64,000 bases of DNA from Cyclospora cayetanensis (taxonomy: Eukaryota; Apicomplexa; Conoidasida; Eucoccidiorida; Eimeriidae), in NCBI RefSeq assembly GCF_002999335.1, contig NW_020312225.1, positions 62,001 to 126,000 on the forward strand, in the 5' to 3' direction. This document shows positions 11,337 to 23,055 of the stretch, piece after piece. Under the pieces are notes generated by a model. It saw nothing but the letters and a program-made list of their open reading frames with translations, was not told the DNA's origin and did not search any database. The position numbers and the translations under genes are program-made. Each line of letters begins with the position of its first letter. The stretch's first letter is position 1.

Positions 11337-14300
11337 CTATCTAAAAGAGCCGTAGGGAAAGCCGGCGGGTGCGAATGGACGGGTAGGCCCTTCAGGCTGA
11401 GAGGTAAGCGCGGATTGGGGGTGATGATACTGGCGGTCCTGAGGCAGCAGCAGCAGTGGCCACTGCTGCTGCTGTTGTTGCTGCTGCTGCTGTTGCTGCT
11501 GCTGTTGCTGCTGCTGTTGCTGCTGCTGCAAGGGTGAGTGCTGCAAGGGCTGGAGGTGGTGTTGGCGCTGCTGTTGCCCTGGGGGTTGAAGCCCCACTGA
11601 CCACTGCGGCTCGAGTGGGGAAGAAGGCAAAGCAAACGCGAGGCTGTTGCTCTGCTGCGGCAGCGGGTGTGTCTGCACCAGCGATTGACTGTGCTGCTGC
11701 TGCTGCTGCTGTTGTTGTGTTTGCATCTGCATTCTCTGCTGCATCTGATGCTGCTGCGGCAGCGAGGGCGCCGTTCCCATGGGTGCAGGGACGCTCTCGC
11801 CAGTCAGCAGGAAGAAACGTAGCAGAGTCATGAGAATCGCACCAACAGTTGGATCAGTTGAGCGCACCTGCACCGCTATTTGTCTGTACGCAGCAGCAGC
11901 AGCGGCGAAGCTTCCGGCAGGATTGAAGCGCGTGTAGCACAGTGCAGCAGCGGAGGCACCCGCTATATGCTGCTGCTTTGGGCGGAACGCCTCGCGGTGT
12001 TGCTTTCTTCTGCTAGCTCTAAGCCACAGACCCTTGTGTTGCGTCGTGCAGCCCTAGGCAAGCCCATAGCGTGGGGGTGGGTAAATTCCGCTGGTGTTTG
12101 CAAGCACAGAAATCTCGAGGATAAGTTAGGCTCTTTAACGGCTTACCTTTGAGCGACGAATCTTACTCGGCAAGCGCAAGGAACGCTGCTGCGCTTTCCA
12201 GAGTCTCGTAAGTGCGAACTCGCGAACTGCAGATTCCCCATTCCTCCAACGTCTCTTCCTGACTGCGACACCCCCACACTTGTGAGCCAACAGTATGCTC
12301 AGAGAGACACGGGAGCTTTGGTAACTCCGCAGACACACGCCTGCCTTCCTACTAGGCCCCCCACAGCCGCGGAGGCTGGCTAGCTGGTTCTGCTTCTGCA
12401 GACGAGGGGGGTGTGCTGCTTGCTCTACAGGTTGCTGCTGCGATGCCGCTGCTGCCGCTACTACTACTCGGCTCACAGCTGGAGCACGTCAGCAGCCAAG
12501 AGGGGGGCAGAGGCACGAAATTTCAGCTCACCAGACCAACGCGCATGGAAAAGGCATGGCGCAGAATCAGGGCGACACTCTCGTGAGACGCAAGCCATGA
12601 AGGGCCTGTGAAAGAAAGCTGCTGCTGCGGCTGCTGTGCCTTCCAAAAAGCTTCGGTTGGTGCAGCCGCAGCAGCCTTCATGAAGTGCGCCATCATCACG
12701 GGAAGGTCTACGACGTGGCTTGCCACCTGTTGCCATACAGACCAGCACGCACCATCGGCAGCACTAGACGCCACGAGGAAACTAAAGTGCTGCTTATTGT
12801 GAAGACAGAGCGCCACGTCTACAAACAGGATCGTCCCCCACACAGACACTAACTAACGGCAACTACGCAAAAGACACACGACAAAAACTCCACACTTACA
12901 CATACCTACGGCAAAGCCGCAAGAAGCGCAGACTATCGCGCCTCCGGCTCCCACCACAACCAGCACAAACACACAAGAAAGCAGCAACCACCAACTCACC
13001 ATCATGTCTCCTCCATTTTGCTTCCGCAGCACCCTAACCTCGAGCTGCGGCTGCACCAAAAAAGGCTTCACAAGCCGCAGCAACAGCTGCTGCTGCTGCT
13101 GGGCCCCTGGAAGCAAAGCGACCAGCTGCTCCCCTCCGTGGCAGAGCAGTGCTTCATCAGGAGGCAACCTATACGCACTTCATCAGTCACACCCGAAGCA
13201 GCAAAGAAGCAGGAGCATATGCAGCAAAAACGCAGCGAATACAGCACGCGCAAGTGCAACACATGCAGCAAACGGAACAAATGCAACAAGTACAGAAAAT
13301 AATACAGCAAAGACGCGGCATGAGAGGAAATTTCTTCGGTCCGTCCCCTCCCTCTCCTCCCCTCCCCCCTCCTTCCTCTTCCGCCTCGCTAAAGCCGACA
13401 CTGCCTGGAGACAGGCGTGAAGGACTCATAGAAAGGCTTGAAACTTTAGAATCATCAAGCACCATTGTAAACGTAGGGCTTCAGAGCCACAGTTTCTCCA
13501 ACGCAGAAACAGAATGCAAGTGCTGCCCTGATGCCGCCTTCTCGTTGAGAGATGTAGCAGTGGCGTCTGCAGCAGCCATGCGCCCCTCAAGGCACACATG
13601 CGCCTTCGAGCTGCTGCTGCCGTTACAGCTGCTGCTGCTCCTCCTGCTGATGCCGCATCTGCTCCTCCTCCTCCTGCAGGCAGCAAAGCTGCAGAAAGTA
13701 GTGTGGCAAGCCGAGTCTCATCTGCTGCTGATTCGCTCCCGCTGCTAGTGCTTGTACTGCTACTTCTACTGGTACTCCTGCTGCTCCTGCTGCTGCTACG
13801 GCTGCTGCTGCTGCTGCCACGGCTCCTGCTGCTGCTGCTACGGCTCCTGCTGCTGCTGCTGCTCTGGCTGCTGCTGCTCTGGCTGCTGCTGCTCGTGGAA
13901 GAGATGGCGGCTTTGGTGTGGACGCTTCTCCTCTCGGTTATTGCCTCTTGCGCTGCTTCAGACGGCTTAGATCGCGCTAAAGATCTCCTGTGAGGCGCCC
14001 CCATTGCTGCTGCTGCTCCTGCTGCTGTTTCTGTAAACGGTTTCGAAGGTGGTGGCAGTGGCGGAGGCGGCAATGCCTTGCGTTGCAGCACAGCTGCTAC
14101 TGCAGCCACTCCTTCGGGTGTAATTTTTGCGGGATCAGCAAGAGTCTCAGCCTTCCTAGGAGCAGCAGCACCAGGCCGCACAGAGCCGTGTTGCTTAGAG
14201 GGCTTCTCTCGGGGAGGCGGTGTTTGTAGGCAAGCCAAGCCAAAGTTTGGATCAGACATTTGCATCAGCCTGCGCATACACACAGACTCCCCGAGAGAGG

Positions 14301-17300
14301 CCCCGCCCCCTACACCGTGCGGACTAAAAACGACGTCTGCGAGGAGCAGCTTCCGTCTGACTGGCTGCTTGGTGAGTGTGGAGTGCTACTGGGTAAAACA
14401 AACGCGCATGAGGCGCAGGGTGCCGCTTTTACGCCTGCAGTTCATGAGCTCTTGTCTGCGTCTCAAAATCCCAGTGATTGAGGAGAAGGGCGATAGCTGA
14501 AGACGCGAGAGGCCTTTCCTTTGGATGCGCTGCCGCTACTTTGCAGATGCAGAGCAGCAGCATGCTGCACACGTTTCCGCCTTCCTCAGCCTCAGCAGCC
14601 ACGACCTCTCCAGCTGCGGCAGTCACGCTGCTGCTGCTGCTGATGATAGACCACGGCTGACCAGACACTGCAAACGGCTCGATGCCTCTTCGGCTGCGGC
14701 GGCGCAAGTGCGCAAATACGACCTGGAGGGCCCCCGAGGGGCCCCCGGGGGCCCCCCGTAGCCACTCGTGAAACTCCCCAATGAGGTAGCAGCACAGCCT
14801 GCAACAAGCAACAGAAGTGGCATCAACAGTATGTAGAGCCTCAAAGAGGGCACGCAGCGCAGAGGAGGCAGCAGCGCAGAGAAGGCAGCAGCGCAGACAA
14901 CGCAGCAGCGCAGAGAAGGCAGCAGCGCAGAGAAGGCAGCAGCGCAGAGAAGGCAGCAGCGCAGAGAAGGCAGCAGCGCAGAGAAGGCACTTCGAAGCCT
15001 CAGATGCACCTGATGAGAGGAGTCTGGGCGTGGGGACTGCGCAGGGCATCCACGGCAGCGATCACGGCGAGTTGCTGCAATGCAGATGCACACGCAGAGA
15101 GGCACTACTCCACCTTTCCCGCTTCCTCCCCCCTTCCTCGCGATCCCCTCGCTGTGACTAAGGGCCCTCAGAGCGCAGAAAAAAAAGTTGCCAGTCTTTC
15201 CTCTGCGCGCATCCCGCTAGACAACTCACAGCGGAGTTCTCCCTGCCCTGCAGAGCGTTGTTCGGAGAGAGAGGCCCCTCCTTAGCTCCCTGAGTCGGAA
15301 GCCTCACGCACCTGCAATTCCGGCTTAGGATTCATTTGGGTAAGCAGCAGAGCTATGCGACGCCAGAAGAAGGGGGGCATGTCCAGCGGCACGGTGGAAA
15401 GAAATTCGAAGGCTTTCTCGAGATACCTGGTGACAAACGCGAGCGCTCTCTCTCTGTCTCTCTCTCTACATATAAGTATAAAGAGATACATGTATGGAGA
15501 GAGAGAAACATGCAGATACACATGTAGAGATATACATACACATCCATATACATACATAGACAGATACAGATACACTGTACTGGTGGTCAGCGATGCGGGA
15601 AGGAGGTGTGTGTGCCTGCGTTTCTCTCGTGAAGAAGAGAAGAGACATAGCGGGCTGCCCTCAGAGCTGAGCTGACGAACTGATGGCTGAGGTAGGAGTT
15701 GGCTTACTGCGAGGTGCTGGCGTAATCGACAGTAATTTTCGCAGCTGTAGCCAGGGGAGGGCCCCTGCACTCGGGGGGCCCCTCTATGGCAGCCTGCAGC
15801 AGACAGGTGACAGCCTCCTCCCACGTGGTCGCGTCAACTAGCTGCTCCACTGTCTCCAGGCCCTGTAGATACAGCGCACAAACGCACGCACGCCCCTCAT
15901 CTCGAGCCAGCCAAGAAGTCAAAGGATACTTGTCTGAGGCGCCACATAAATACCATATATATACATATTCATTTATGCAACGCAGACACATACACGCATA
16001 CATACATATGTACAAGACACATAGAACACACATGTAACATGCACACATACATACATATGTACAAGACACATAGAACACACTTGTAACATACACACATTCA
16101 TACATATGTACAAGACACATAGAACACACATGTAACATGCACACATACATACACATGTACAAGACACATAGAACACATACAACACACATGTAACAGACAC
16201 ATAAAAAACACACACACAACAAACATAAAAAACACACATATACATATGTACAACACACATGTAACAGACACACACACAAACAACAAACACATAAAACACA
16301 CACACATAAAACATATATATATATACATATATAACACAAACACACAAAAAAAACACACACACACACACGTTACACTCAACTCTTGAGAACCCCACTCCGA
16401 ATGCCCTCAACCCCAAGCCTCAGCGTACAGCCTGCTGCAGAACTAAGTCCGTTGGCTCTGCAGCCAGTTCGAGAGCAGCTGGCAACAGAAAGGCGAAACG
16501 AGAGATTTTGCTGCGGTCGTGAAGAAGCGACAAAATGCCTTCCGCCGCTGTCAGTCGGACATCTGCACGCTGCAGAGAGACAAGCCGACATCGCATGCGG
16601 GAGACATGCAGCGGCACACGTTAAGCCTGCCTGTGCATCGTTAGCACAAGCTCTCAAACAGCTTCAACAGCAATCAAGAGAAGCTGGAGCAGCAAGAGCA
16701 GTGAAAGCAGCAAGAGCAGTGAAAGCATACGCACAGCACCAGGAGCAGAGCAGCAAAAGCATACGCACAGCACCAGAAGCGGAGCAGCAAAAGCATACGC
16801 ACAGCACCAGAAGCAAGAGCAGTAAGAGCAGTAAGAAAACATACGTATAGCACCACCAGAAGCAAGAGCAGCAAAAGCGTACGCACAGCACCAGAAGCAG
16901 AGCAGTAAGAGCAGTAAGAAAACATACGTATAGCACCACCAGAAGCAAGAGCAGCAAAAGCGTACGCACAGCACCAGAAGCAGAGCAGTAAGAGCAGTAA
17001 GAAAACATACGTATAGCACCACCAGAAGCACGCGCAGCAAGAGCTTTTTGAGCAAAGTAACTGACGGCCCCTTCCCTTCGCATCCCCGTTGAGTGCGCTG
17101 TCGAATTCTCGGAGTTAAACAAACCGGAAGCCTACAGGATCTGCGACGAGAATCGAGATTATGTCTATAGCGCGTTCAACTACATCAGGGGCTATTGCTT
17201 GCCCCAGACTCAGCGCAGCCTTCGCTACTTCTATGAGCATGGCCGCATGCAGTAGCGGCACATCGAAGCCTTGCTGGTGCAGTTCTTGCTGCTGATCTGC

Positions 17301-18916
17301 CGATCCTGCGGCTGCTCTAGACACCGAGGCGGAACGCCTCAGAGACGCTGCTGCAGTCCGAGATCGCGCCACTGCGCGCGTCCAGAGGCTGCCTCGTTGC
17401 TGCAGCCGCATTGTTGCTGTTGCTGATGAAGACACTGAGGCTGCTGCCGAGCCTGAATTTCCGCCAAAGCTCCTGCTGAAAGGCCAGCGACGGCGACCTG
17501 CGGTTGAAGGGCGATTTAGCTGCAGTCAGAGAAAGCAGCAGGGGGAAAGGCGGCTCTCTTTTGTTGCTGGACGTGTAAAGCGCGTTGAGACTTTAGCGGA
17601 GCTGCGGGGTTGTGGCATGCGTCGATCCCACGCAAAGCTGTAGAAAAGGTGGCGGGAAAAGGTGGGAGGGAGAGGGGAAAGGGGGGTGCCTGCGTGGGTG
17701 TGTGAAGAAAAAAGCTGAAGGCGCTTACCGTTCCAGCCTGAGCGATCCGATCGAAGCAAAGCCTCAGCGTTTGGTTGGCTGTTTGAATCTCTGCAGCCGC
17801 TGTAGGGGCTGGCAGGAGCTGCAGAAGCTGCATGAGACGCAGCACAAGGAAGGGTGCCTGAATCTCCTGTTGCTCTTGAGGCAGCTCGTTGTGGCTGTGC
17901 TGCTGCTGCTCTTGCTGCTGTTGCTGCTGGCGGCTGCCCCCCCCCCATAGCAGCCTCGAGAGACAGTGCAGCACAGAAGACCTGACAGCTTCCCATCCGC
18001 CTGTTGCGTCATCAATGGCTCGGGGAGAGTGCACCGACTGCTTCTTCCCGTGTGTGCTCCTGTCACTGCGAGCACAGCGCTTGCGCAGCAGCAGCTCCAT
18101 AAGAAGATGAGAGAGGCCTAGCAGCGCATCGCTGTCTTGCTCGATCATGAGGCACTGCGTGAGCCTGTAGATCCAGACACCCTCCTGCTGCTGATGCTCT
18201 TTCTGCTGCCGCGGCGAGGCTTTGTACAGACACAGCAGCGCCGCATATGCCCTCTGCCTACAGCACGGGGGGGATCTTCCAGCAGGATTCGCAAGGCCGT
18301 TCACGAGAGGCAACAGTTCATCGGCCGTTGTGGCTGCGGCTTCTGCGCCGCGCGGCGATCTGGAGAGGCATGCGACGCCGACATGCTGCAGGGCAAGGCA
18401 CTGCAGCACTGGCATGCCAGAGCGCAAGTCAGCTTTCAAAGCATTCCTAAGCTGCATCCACCAGCCCGGTTGCAGCTCCTGCTCAGTGGGGACGTGCCGA
18501 CGCTGCAGATCCTGCGACGCTTGAGCCCCTTCATCCATGGCGAGTGCTGTATCGAGGGGAGCTAACGAGCGCTGCTGAGGGGGGGGGGGGGGCCGCTGCG
18601 GAAAGGCAGGCTGCACTGGCTGGTCTGCTGCGTCCAAAGCAAGATACGATAGCGATATGTATGCTATTAGTCGAACGGAAGGCTTGGTGCAGCTCTGCAG
18701 CAACACTAGGGCAGCCGTCTGTCCAAAATCCAGAGTGTAGCCCATGCAGTGAGCATACACCATGCGCCATAGGTATTTGGCCTTCTTGTGAGGCGGCCTA
18801 TTGAGATGCAACACCAACCGCGTGTGCTGCATTTTGTCGCTAATGGCTGCCCGCTCGGCACCTAGAGAGGTGCAGCTGCAGACTTCCACCGCGAAGCTCG
18901 TCAAGTCTGTCTTCAT
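11337..18916 (-). CDS. AP-2 adaptor complex subunit alpha (alpha-adaptin)
   Basis: Large adaptin of the plasma-membrane clathrin adaptor. Proposed start ATG 18916. In-phase exons: 18916-17729, 17519-17136, 16569-16429, 15862-15708, 15426-15312, 15074-15010, 14798-14435, then a hinge exon from 14364, appendage exons 13168-13000 and 12852-12532, and a terminal exon of about 12030-11337. The trunk aligns with alpha-adaptin by eye: KKAKYLWRMVYAHCMGYTLDFG, VLQCLALQHVGVA, APFLVLRLMQLLQLLP, ADVRLTAAEGILSLLHDRS, PFFWRRIALLLTQMN, CYLIGEFHEWL and DFETQTRAHELQ. Large insertions rich in Gln and Ala interrupt the HEAT repeats, and the hinge is a long Ser/Ala/Pro tract. The C-terminal beta-strand segment (AYRQIAVQVRSTDPTV) matches the end of the alpha appendage and is followed by a poly-Gln tail absent from typical alpha subunits. 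The region 13.0-14.0 kb and the join near 12.1-12.5 kb are unresolved. Identity as alpha rather than gamma or epsilon rests on the N-terminal KKxKY..GYxxDFG pattern. Confidence 0.8.
11455..11530. repeat. CAG/CTG triplet run (poly-Gln in AP-2 alpha tail)
   Basis: A nearly uninterrupted CTG run on the plus strand, with CTG/TTG alternation, reads as poly-Gln on the minus strand inside the last AP-2 alpha exon. A second, shorter run lies at about 11694-11715 in the same exon. Confidence 0.9.
13600..13895. repeat. CTG/CTC-rich triplet region (poly-Ser hinge)
   Basis: Degenerate CTG-type triplets on the plus strand. In the minus-strand AP-2 alpha frame the densest part (about 13750-13900) is read as a long Ser tract with occasional Gln and Arg, in the hinge between trunk and appendage. 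Both strands are open in several frames here because of the repeat. Confidence 0.8.
14365..14434 (-). other. Putative 70-nt GC-AG intron in AP-2 alpha
   Basis: The trunk exon ends ..RAHELQ at CTGCAG, followed directly by GCGTAA, with no GT in the required phase. Joining to the acceptor AAGCAG before 14364 keeps phase 0 and continues the frame as PVRRKLLLADVVF. A GT donor two bases later would shift the frame into early stops. See the matching finding. Confidence 0.45.
14865..14995. repeat. 17-bp minisatellite in AP-2 alpha intron
   Basis: About seven tandem copies of a 17-bp unit (CAGCAGCGCAGAGAAGG with minor variants) lie inside the intron between the exons at 15074-15010 and 14798-14435. 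The unit length is not a multiple of three, which fits its intronic position. Confidence 0.85.
15950..16370. repeat. Imperfect ACATA/CACA repeats in AP-2 alpha intron
   Basis: Tandem imperfect units around tacatatgtacaagacacat, each followed by tagaacacacatgtaac, pass into CA-rich sequence. They lie in the intron between the exons at 16569-16429 and 15862-15708. The open frames across this block are low-complexity artefacts. Confidence 0.85.
16690..17045. repeat. AGC-rich minisatellite, 83-bp period, in AP-2 alpha intron
   Basis: The landmark atacgtatag recurs at 16841, 16924 and 17007, giving an exact 83-bp period. Shorter imperfect agcaccagaagc units precede it. The array fills most of the intron between the exons at 17519-17136 and 16569-16429. 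Confidence 0.85.
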
Positions 18917-19959
18917 GGTCGCTCTACACGCGGTGTATGCGCAGTGTCTGGGGAGTATGACGGCCTTCGCTGCCTGTACAGCGCTCTTGAGCTGCCTGGA
19001 CTGCAAAAAGGCGGCAGGAGGAGGACAAACTTCGTCTTGCCGCTTTGTGCTTCGTCCTCCGTCTGCTGTAACCCCGTTCTTGGTGTATGTGCTGAGACTC
19101 GTATGCGGGAAAGGGTGGTGTTCAATACCGTCCGTCTGCGATTTTTTTTCGGAGGCTACGGACTCGCCGCCACGGTACTGCCTCGCAAAGTGCTTGTTTT
19201 GACACTGCAGGTGTTGCAGCAGCACCAGCGGCCGCAGCAGCTGCTGCGGCCGCTGGTATCGGAGATGAGCGCTGAAGGGTCAGTAAGAAGCCGTCTTCGT
19301 AGGCGCCCGTGTGCGACTGCAAAAGAAGACGAAGCACCATTAGAGCGGGAAAAAACTTCAGCCGAAAGACTGATGGCGCTCCTGCTTTCTTAGGGTCACA
19401 CGCATACATACACACACACATGCACCCTTGCGTAATCCGCTGGGGTTCAATAATTCAGAAGCTGGCATGGAGTGGACCGGACGGCCGGCACAGACAGACA
19501 TCCGCTCAAACACCATGCATTGCGTGACCAACAAAGACTTGCAAAACGCGTGGAGTGCTGAACAGAAGGCCCTTTTTCTCATGAAAGGGCAGCAGGCGAA
19601 ACGGCGGCTTTTAAGGACGCAAGTGAAGGTTAGTCAGCGACTCCTGCTGTGTCGCTTGCCGCATGGCTTCAGAGTAAACGGATTATTCCCTACGTTTTAG
19701 TGTGCCTCTGGCCGCAGCCGTAGACGCAAGCAGGAGTCGAAGCGCTGACGACTCAATGTGCTAGCAGCCCTGCATGCACGCCTCTTCGGCTTGGGGAATC
19801 CGTGGCTTCGGACCATCGCACCCCCGAAATTTCCAATTGTCGCCTTCTATGCATATTGAATAGGCATTTTCCCTCCTAAGACTGCCCCTGATGCTGCTGA
19901 AGCTCCCTACTACTCGGTGCTGTAGTGTAACCCCAGCAAGAGAAAGCATCAGCAGCAAC

Positions 19960-20064
19960 AGCGTCGTCGGCTGCAGAAAAAGCACTGGCAGGAACAGAAA
20001 CAGAAGCAACAACGTCGTCGGCTGCAGAAAAAGCACTGGCAGAAACAGCATCAGCCCCATTCGC
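19960..20064. repeat. Two-copy 51-bp direct repeat
   Basis: The sequence gtcgtcggctgcagaaaaag recurs at 19963 and 20014 (51-bp spacing) in an AGC/CAG-rich setting upstream of the AP-2 alpha start. I found no convincing exon in 18.9-20.5 kb. This stretch probably holds the divergent promoters of AP-2 alpha (-) and the DUF1168 gene (+). Confidence 0.75.
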
Positions 20065-20567
20065 ACCAAGAGCAGGATTGCATCCGGATTGCCTTTACTG
20101 CCATCTAAGCAGGAAAGGTAAGAGCGTGAATACAGCAGCAGACTCAGCACCCTTCGAACAGGCAGCGGCCAAATGTGCTGCATGTAGCGTCCTGGTGGAG
20201 CTATGCTGAGTCATATTCGGCAGCTTATGCGCTAAAATCATAAACCTGCTGACCAGCCGATCAAGGGGCCTCTGCCCTCTCATAGCAAGCAAGCTTCTGC
20301 ATGCGGTCTACAGCACACGGCTCGGCACTGCTGGTAATAGAAGCAGCACTCGTAGCAGCACCAGCAGCAAGACCAGAGCGGCAGCGACGGCTACAGGACA
20401 GGTGTCAAGACAGGAGCGTAGCCACGCCGTTGTCTGTGAGACGCCTTTTGTGGCGTCTGTTCTCAACTGCGTGCATTCTTCATTCTCGCAAAAGCGATTA
20501 TCGACCTATTTAGAGAGTGTCGTGCAAGGGTTTTTGACAGCTCCTTTCTAGCTGCAACTGTTTGAAA

Positions 20568-21425
20568 ATGAATGACGAGGTGTTGTTAAGCGACGGCATA
20601 CGCGTCACGGTGCCCGTAAGCACATCGACTTCACCGTTTTCAGACGTATCTTTGTTGCAGCAGCAGCAGGAGCAGCAGCGGAAGCAGATGCTGCGGATGG
20701 AAAGGGTCGTGAATGCTGCGGGGAGTGCGGCTGGTGCGGGCAGCGACTTTTTTGATTTGTACCGCAAGCACAGGAATGCTGAGATGCGGAGGCTCGATGA
20801 GATGGACGAGCAGTTTCGCAAGAGAGTTGCGGAAGAAGAGTTTCTCTTTCTCAGAGAGAAGCGGCACCTCGAGGCCGAAGAGAAGCAACAGAAGAACAAG
20901 AAGAAGCGTGAGCGGAAGAGGGTGGCAAGGAAGAAAGCAGCACAGCAAAGAAAGCAACAGAGTATGCAGCAGGCGCAGGAAGGGCAGGATGGCGAAGCAG
21001 GAAGTCATAGCCATACGGCCAGTCCTGCTGGTGCTACGGGTGAAGACGGCAGCGCGGACGAATCGTTAGACGGTAGCAGCAGCTGCTCACCTCCTGGATC
21101 AGCGCCTTCTCTTGCTTCGCCCTTCCCAGCCAGTAGCCTTGGCACGCCAGCGACAGCCAGAAGCAGCAGCAGCAGTAGCAGCTTTAGCAGCAGCAGCTTC
21201 AGCATAGCGCGCAGCAGCACGAAGTCAGAGGGATTTGCTGCTGCTGCAACCCCAGGGGCCAGGAGAGGCATTGCACCATCTCCATATGCCGCTGCTGCTG
21301 CTGCTCCTGCTGCTGCTGCTGCTGCTGCTGCTAGGAAGCTTCAAGACGTGTCAGACTCCGAAATCGAGGACGCCGCAACCTTGCCAATGAAGCCGCAAGT
21401 TACCATTCGTGATGATGAGTGGTAG
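20568..21425 (+). CDS. PRKRIP1-like DUF1168 protein (spliceosome-associated)
   Basis: Single-exon gene of 285 codons starting at ATG 20568 (MNDEVLLSDGIRV). The conserved block is SDFFDLYRKHRNAEMRRLDE.., then a long basic alpha-helix (EEKQQKNKKKRERKRVARKK), matching the DUF1168/PRKRIP1 family. The human homologue is a late spliceosome component whose long helix spans the catalytic RNP. The C-terminal half is low-complexity Ser, Gly and Ala (AGC and GCT triplet runs at about 21165-21200 and 21285-21335), ending in an acidic segment and TIRDDEW. Only the N-terminal 120 residues are family-like; the repeat tail looks like a lineage-specific addition. It is transcribed away from AP-2 alpha. Confidence 0.85.
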   Translation: MNDEVLLSDGIRVTVPVSTSTSPFSDVSLLQQQQEQQRKQMLRMERVVNAAGSAAGAGSDFFDLYRKHRNAEMRRLDEMDEQFRKRVAEEEFLFLREKRHLEAEEKQQKNKKKRERKRVARKKAAQQRKQQSMQQAQEGQDGEAGSHSHTASPAGATGEDGSADESLDGSSSCSPPGSAPSLASPFPASSLGTPATARSSSSSSSFSSSSFSIARSSTKSEGFAAAATPGARRGIAPSPYAAAAAAPAAAAAAAARKLQDVSDSEIEDAATLPMKPQVTIRDDEW

Positions 21426-22640
21426 AGCTTCATGGTTGATGCACATCCTTGTGAAATAGGCTGCGAAGCAGGGTCAGATGCCCGAGCCTTACTCGCCGTT
21501 TCTTTTGATGAAGAGACACGCACTGCGTTCTTCGAGTCGCCGATGCATTCTCTCTTGCCTTATTAGCACCCTCTCGAACGTAGGTTAGGCTTGGGTAGGT
21601 GGGCTTCACGGTGTGCATGCAGATCCTGAGCAGCACAACTAGTTCTGAGCTTGAGCTGTCGGCCTAAAGAAAGCGCGTGTATTCCCGTTCTTGAACCCAC
21701 GCCAACAGACAAGCGCTTAGGAGTTCTTGTTTCTAGGAGTGCTCAGTGGGGGTGTGCCTGTGCTTCTGCATCTGAACGTGTTGTGCTGCTGCATGCGCAC
21801 CTAAACGCATGCAGCGCTGCGATGCATGCATCGGACTACCTCCGAGCGGCCTTGCGTCACCCTTCCTAAGAGCTCATGCCACAGCCCCCGCCACCCCACA
21901 CACACCCCTAATCGCTCAAGAGGCGAGAGTTTACGGTGCCTCAAATGCACATCCACGCGCGGGGTGTATCGGAAAGCCGGAAGCATCCAAACGCACTCTT
22001 TCCGTCACAGAACCCGACAAACGGAAGAGGCCAAGAGAGTACAAGACCTCGGAAGCGTATTAAAAAAACTACGCCTAAACCTACGCCTACACACACACAT
22101 ACACCTACGCATGTATACACATATATATCAGGCGCCGTGTGTCTTTAAAGCTACGAGAACCCCACAGCCCATACTGCTCGCTGGCCCCTAAGCAAAAGAC
22201 AAGGACAGGAAGCCGACCTCTAGAAACAGGCGGAGAGAGGCCACCGCTCACTAGAAAGCGTAATTTAGGTGAGGGGCAAGCGGGAGATGCAAGACGAAGG
22301 CAGCCGGCAAGGAACGGCAAAACAGGAACCAGAAGCCTGGGCAAAATGGAACTGTGCAGATACACGCTGGCCTGACGGCCTGTTCAACATGTACATAGAA
22401 ATAAAATTGCGAATTAGAGGTTCTCCATGGCTAGTTACTACCAAGCGGGCTACTCGAGCAGTTGCTGGAAGCGCCTCCACTTTTACATGTCCTGAGGCTG
22501 GATCACGCAAGGGCCCTGAAAGGGCATTTGACGAGACATTCTAAGGGGGGAAGAAAGTGGTTTTAATTCGTAAGAGATGACTCGCTGCCGTTAGACCAGT
22601 GGGCGGTGCACTCTAGACCAAAGTCTTCTTGGAAGGTGGC
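21426..22640. other. No gene recognised
   Basis: Short open frames only. Contains GCATGC-rich patches (about 21800-21840) and TATA-rich sequence near 22115-22130. It probably includes the 3' flanks of neighbouring genes. Confidence 0.4.
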
Positions 22641-22644
22641 GAGC

Positions 22645-22870
22645 TCTGTGTATGTATGTATATGTATGTGTATGTCTTTGTGTATGTCTTGTATATGTAT
22701 GTGTATGTCTTTGTGTATGTCTTGTGTATGGATGTGTATGTCTTTGTGTATGTCTTGTATATGTATGTGTATGTCTTGTGTATGCCTTGTGTATGCATGT
22801 ATGTGTTTGTATGTGTATGTCTTGCGCATGACCAATGTATGCATGTATGTCTTGTCTGTCTGTGTGTGGG
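22645..22870. repeat. TATG/TGTG tandem repeat
   Basis: Imperfect tandem repeat built from tatgtatgtgtatgtcttg and tgtgtatgtct units, about ten copies. It is open in several frames on both strands (His/Thr/Ile-rich or Val/Cys/Met-rich peptides), which is a by-product of the short period and not evidence of coding. Confidence 0.9.
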
Positions 22871-23055
22871 TGTGGCGAGTGTGGATGTGAGGGCAAAACT
22901 TAAAGAACCATAGCTCTTGAAGACAGTTTGCTTAGCGAAAAATAGTCGTGGTGGCTGCTACTGAGCAAAGGACCACTGTGTGTTTGCGGGGGGCTCTGTC
23001 TCGGGGCTAGTTCGTGCGTGTGCTCTATCGCAGAGCAGCTAGCTCGCTGCTATGC

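Noticed and set aside
13149..13748. 199-codon plus-strand frame with Met/Gln-rich start
   Set aside because: Overlaps minus-strand hinge and appendage sequence of AP-2 alpha; triplet-repeat artefact without a motif.
15970..16416. Cys/Val/Met-rich minus-strand frames of 80-150 codons
   Set aside because: They lie within the ACATA/CACA repeat of an AP-2 alpha intron.
16654..17122. Leu/Cys/Ala-rich minus-strand frames
   Set aside because: They lie within the 83-bp AGC-rich array in an intron; flanking AP-2 alpha exons join in phase across it.
22563..22913. His/Thr/Ile-rich and Cys/Val/Met-rich frames on both strands
   Set aside because: Produced by the TATG/TGTG tandem repeat; open in several frames at once.
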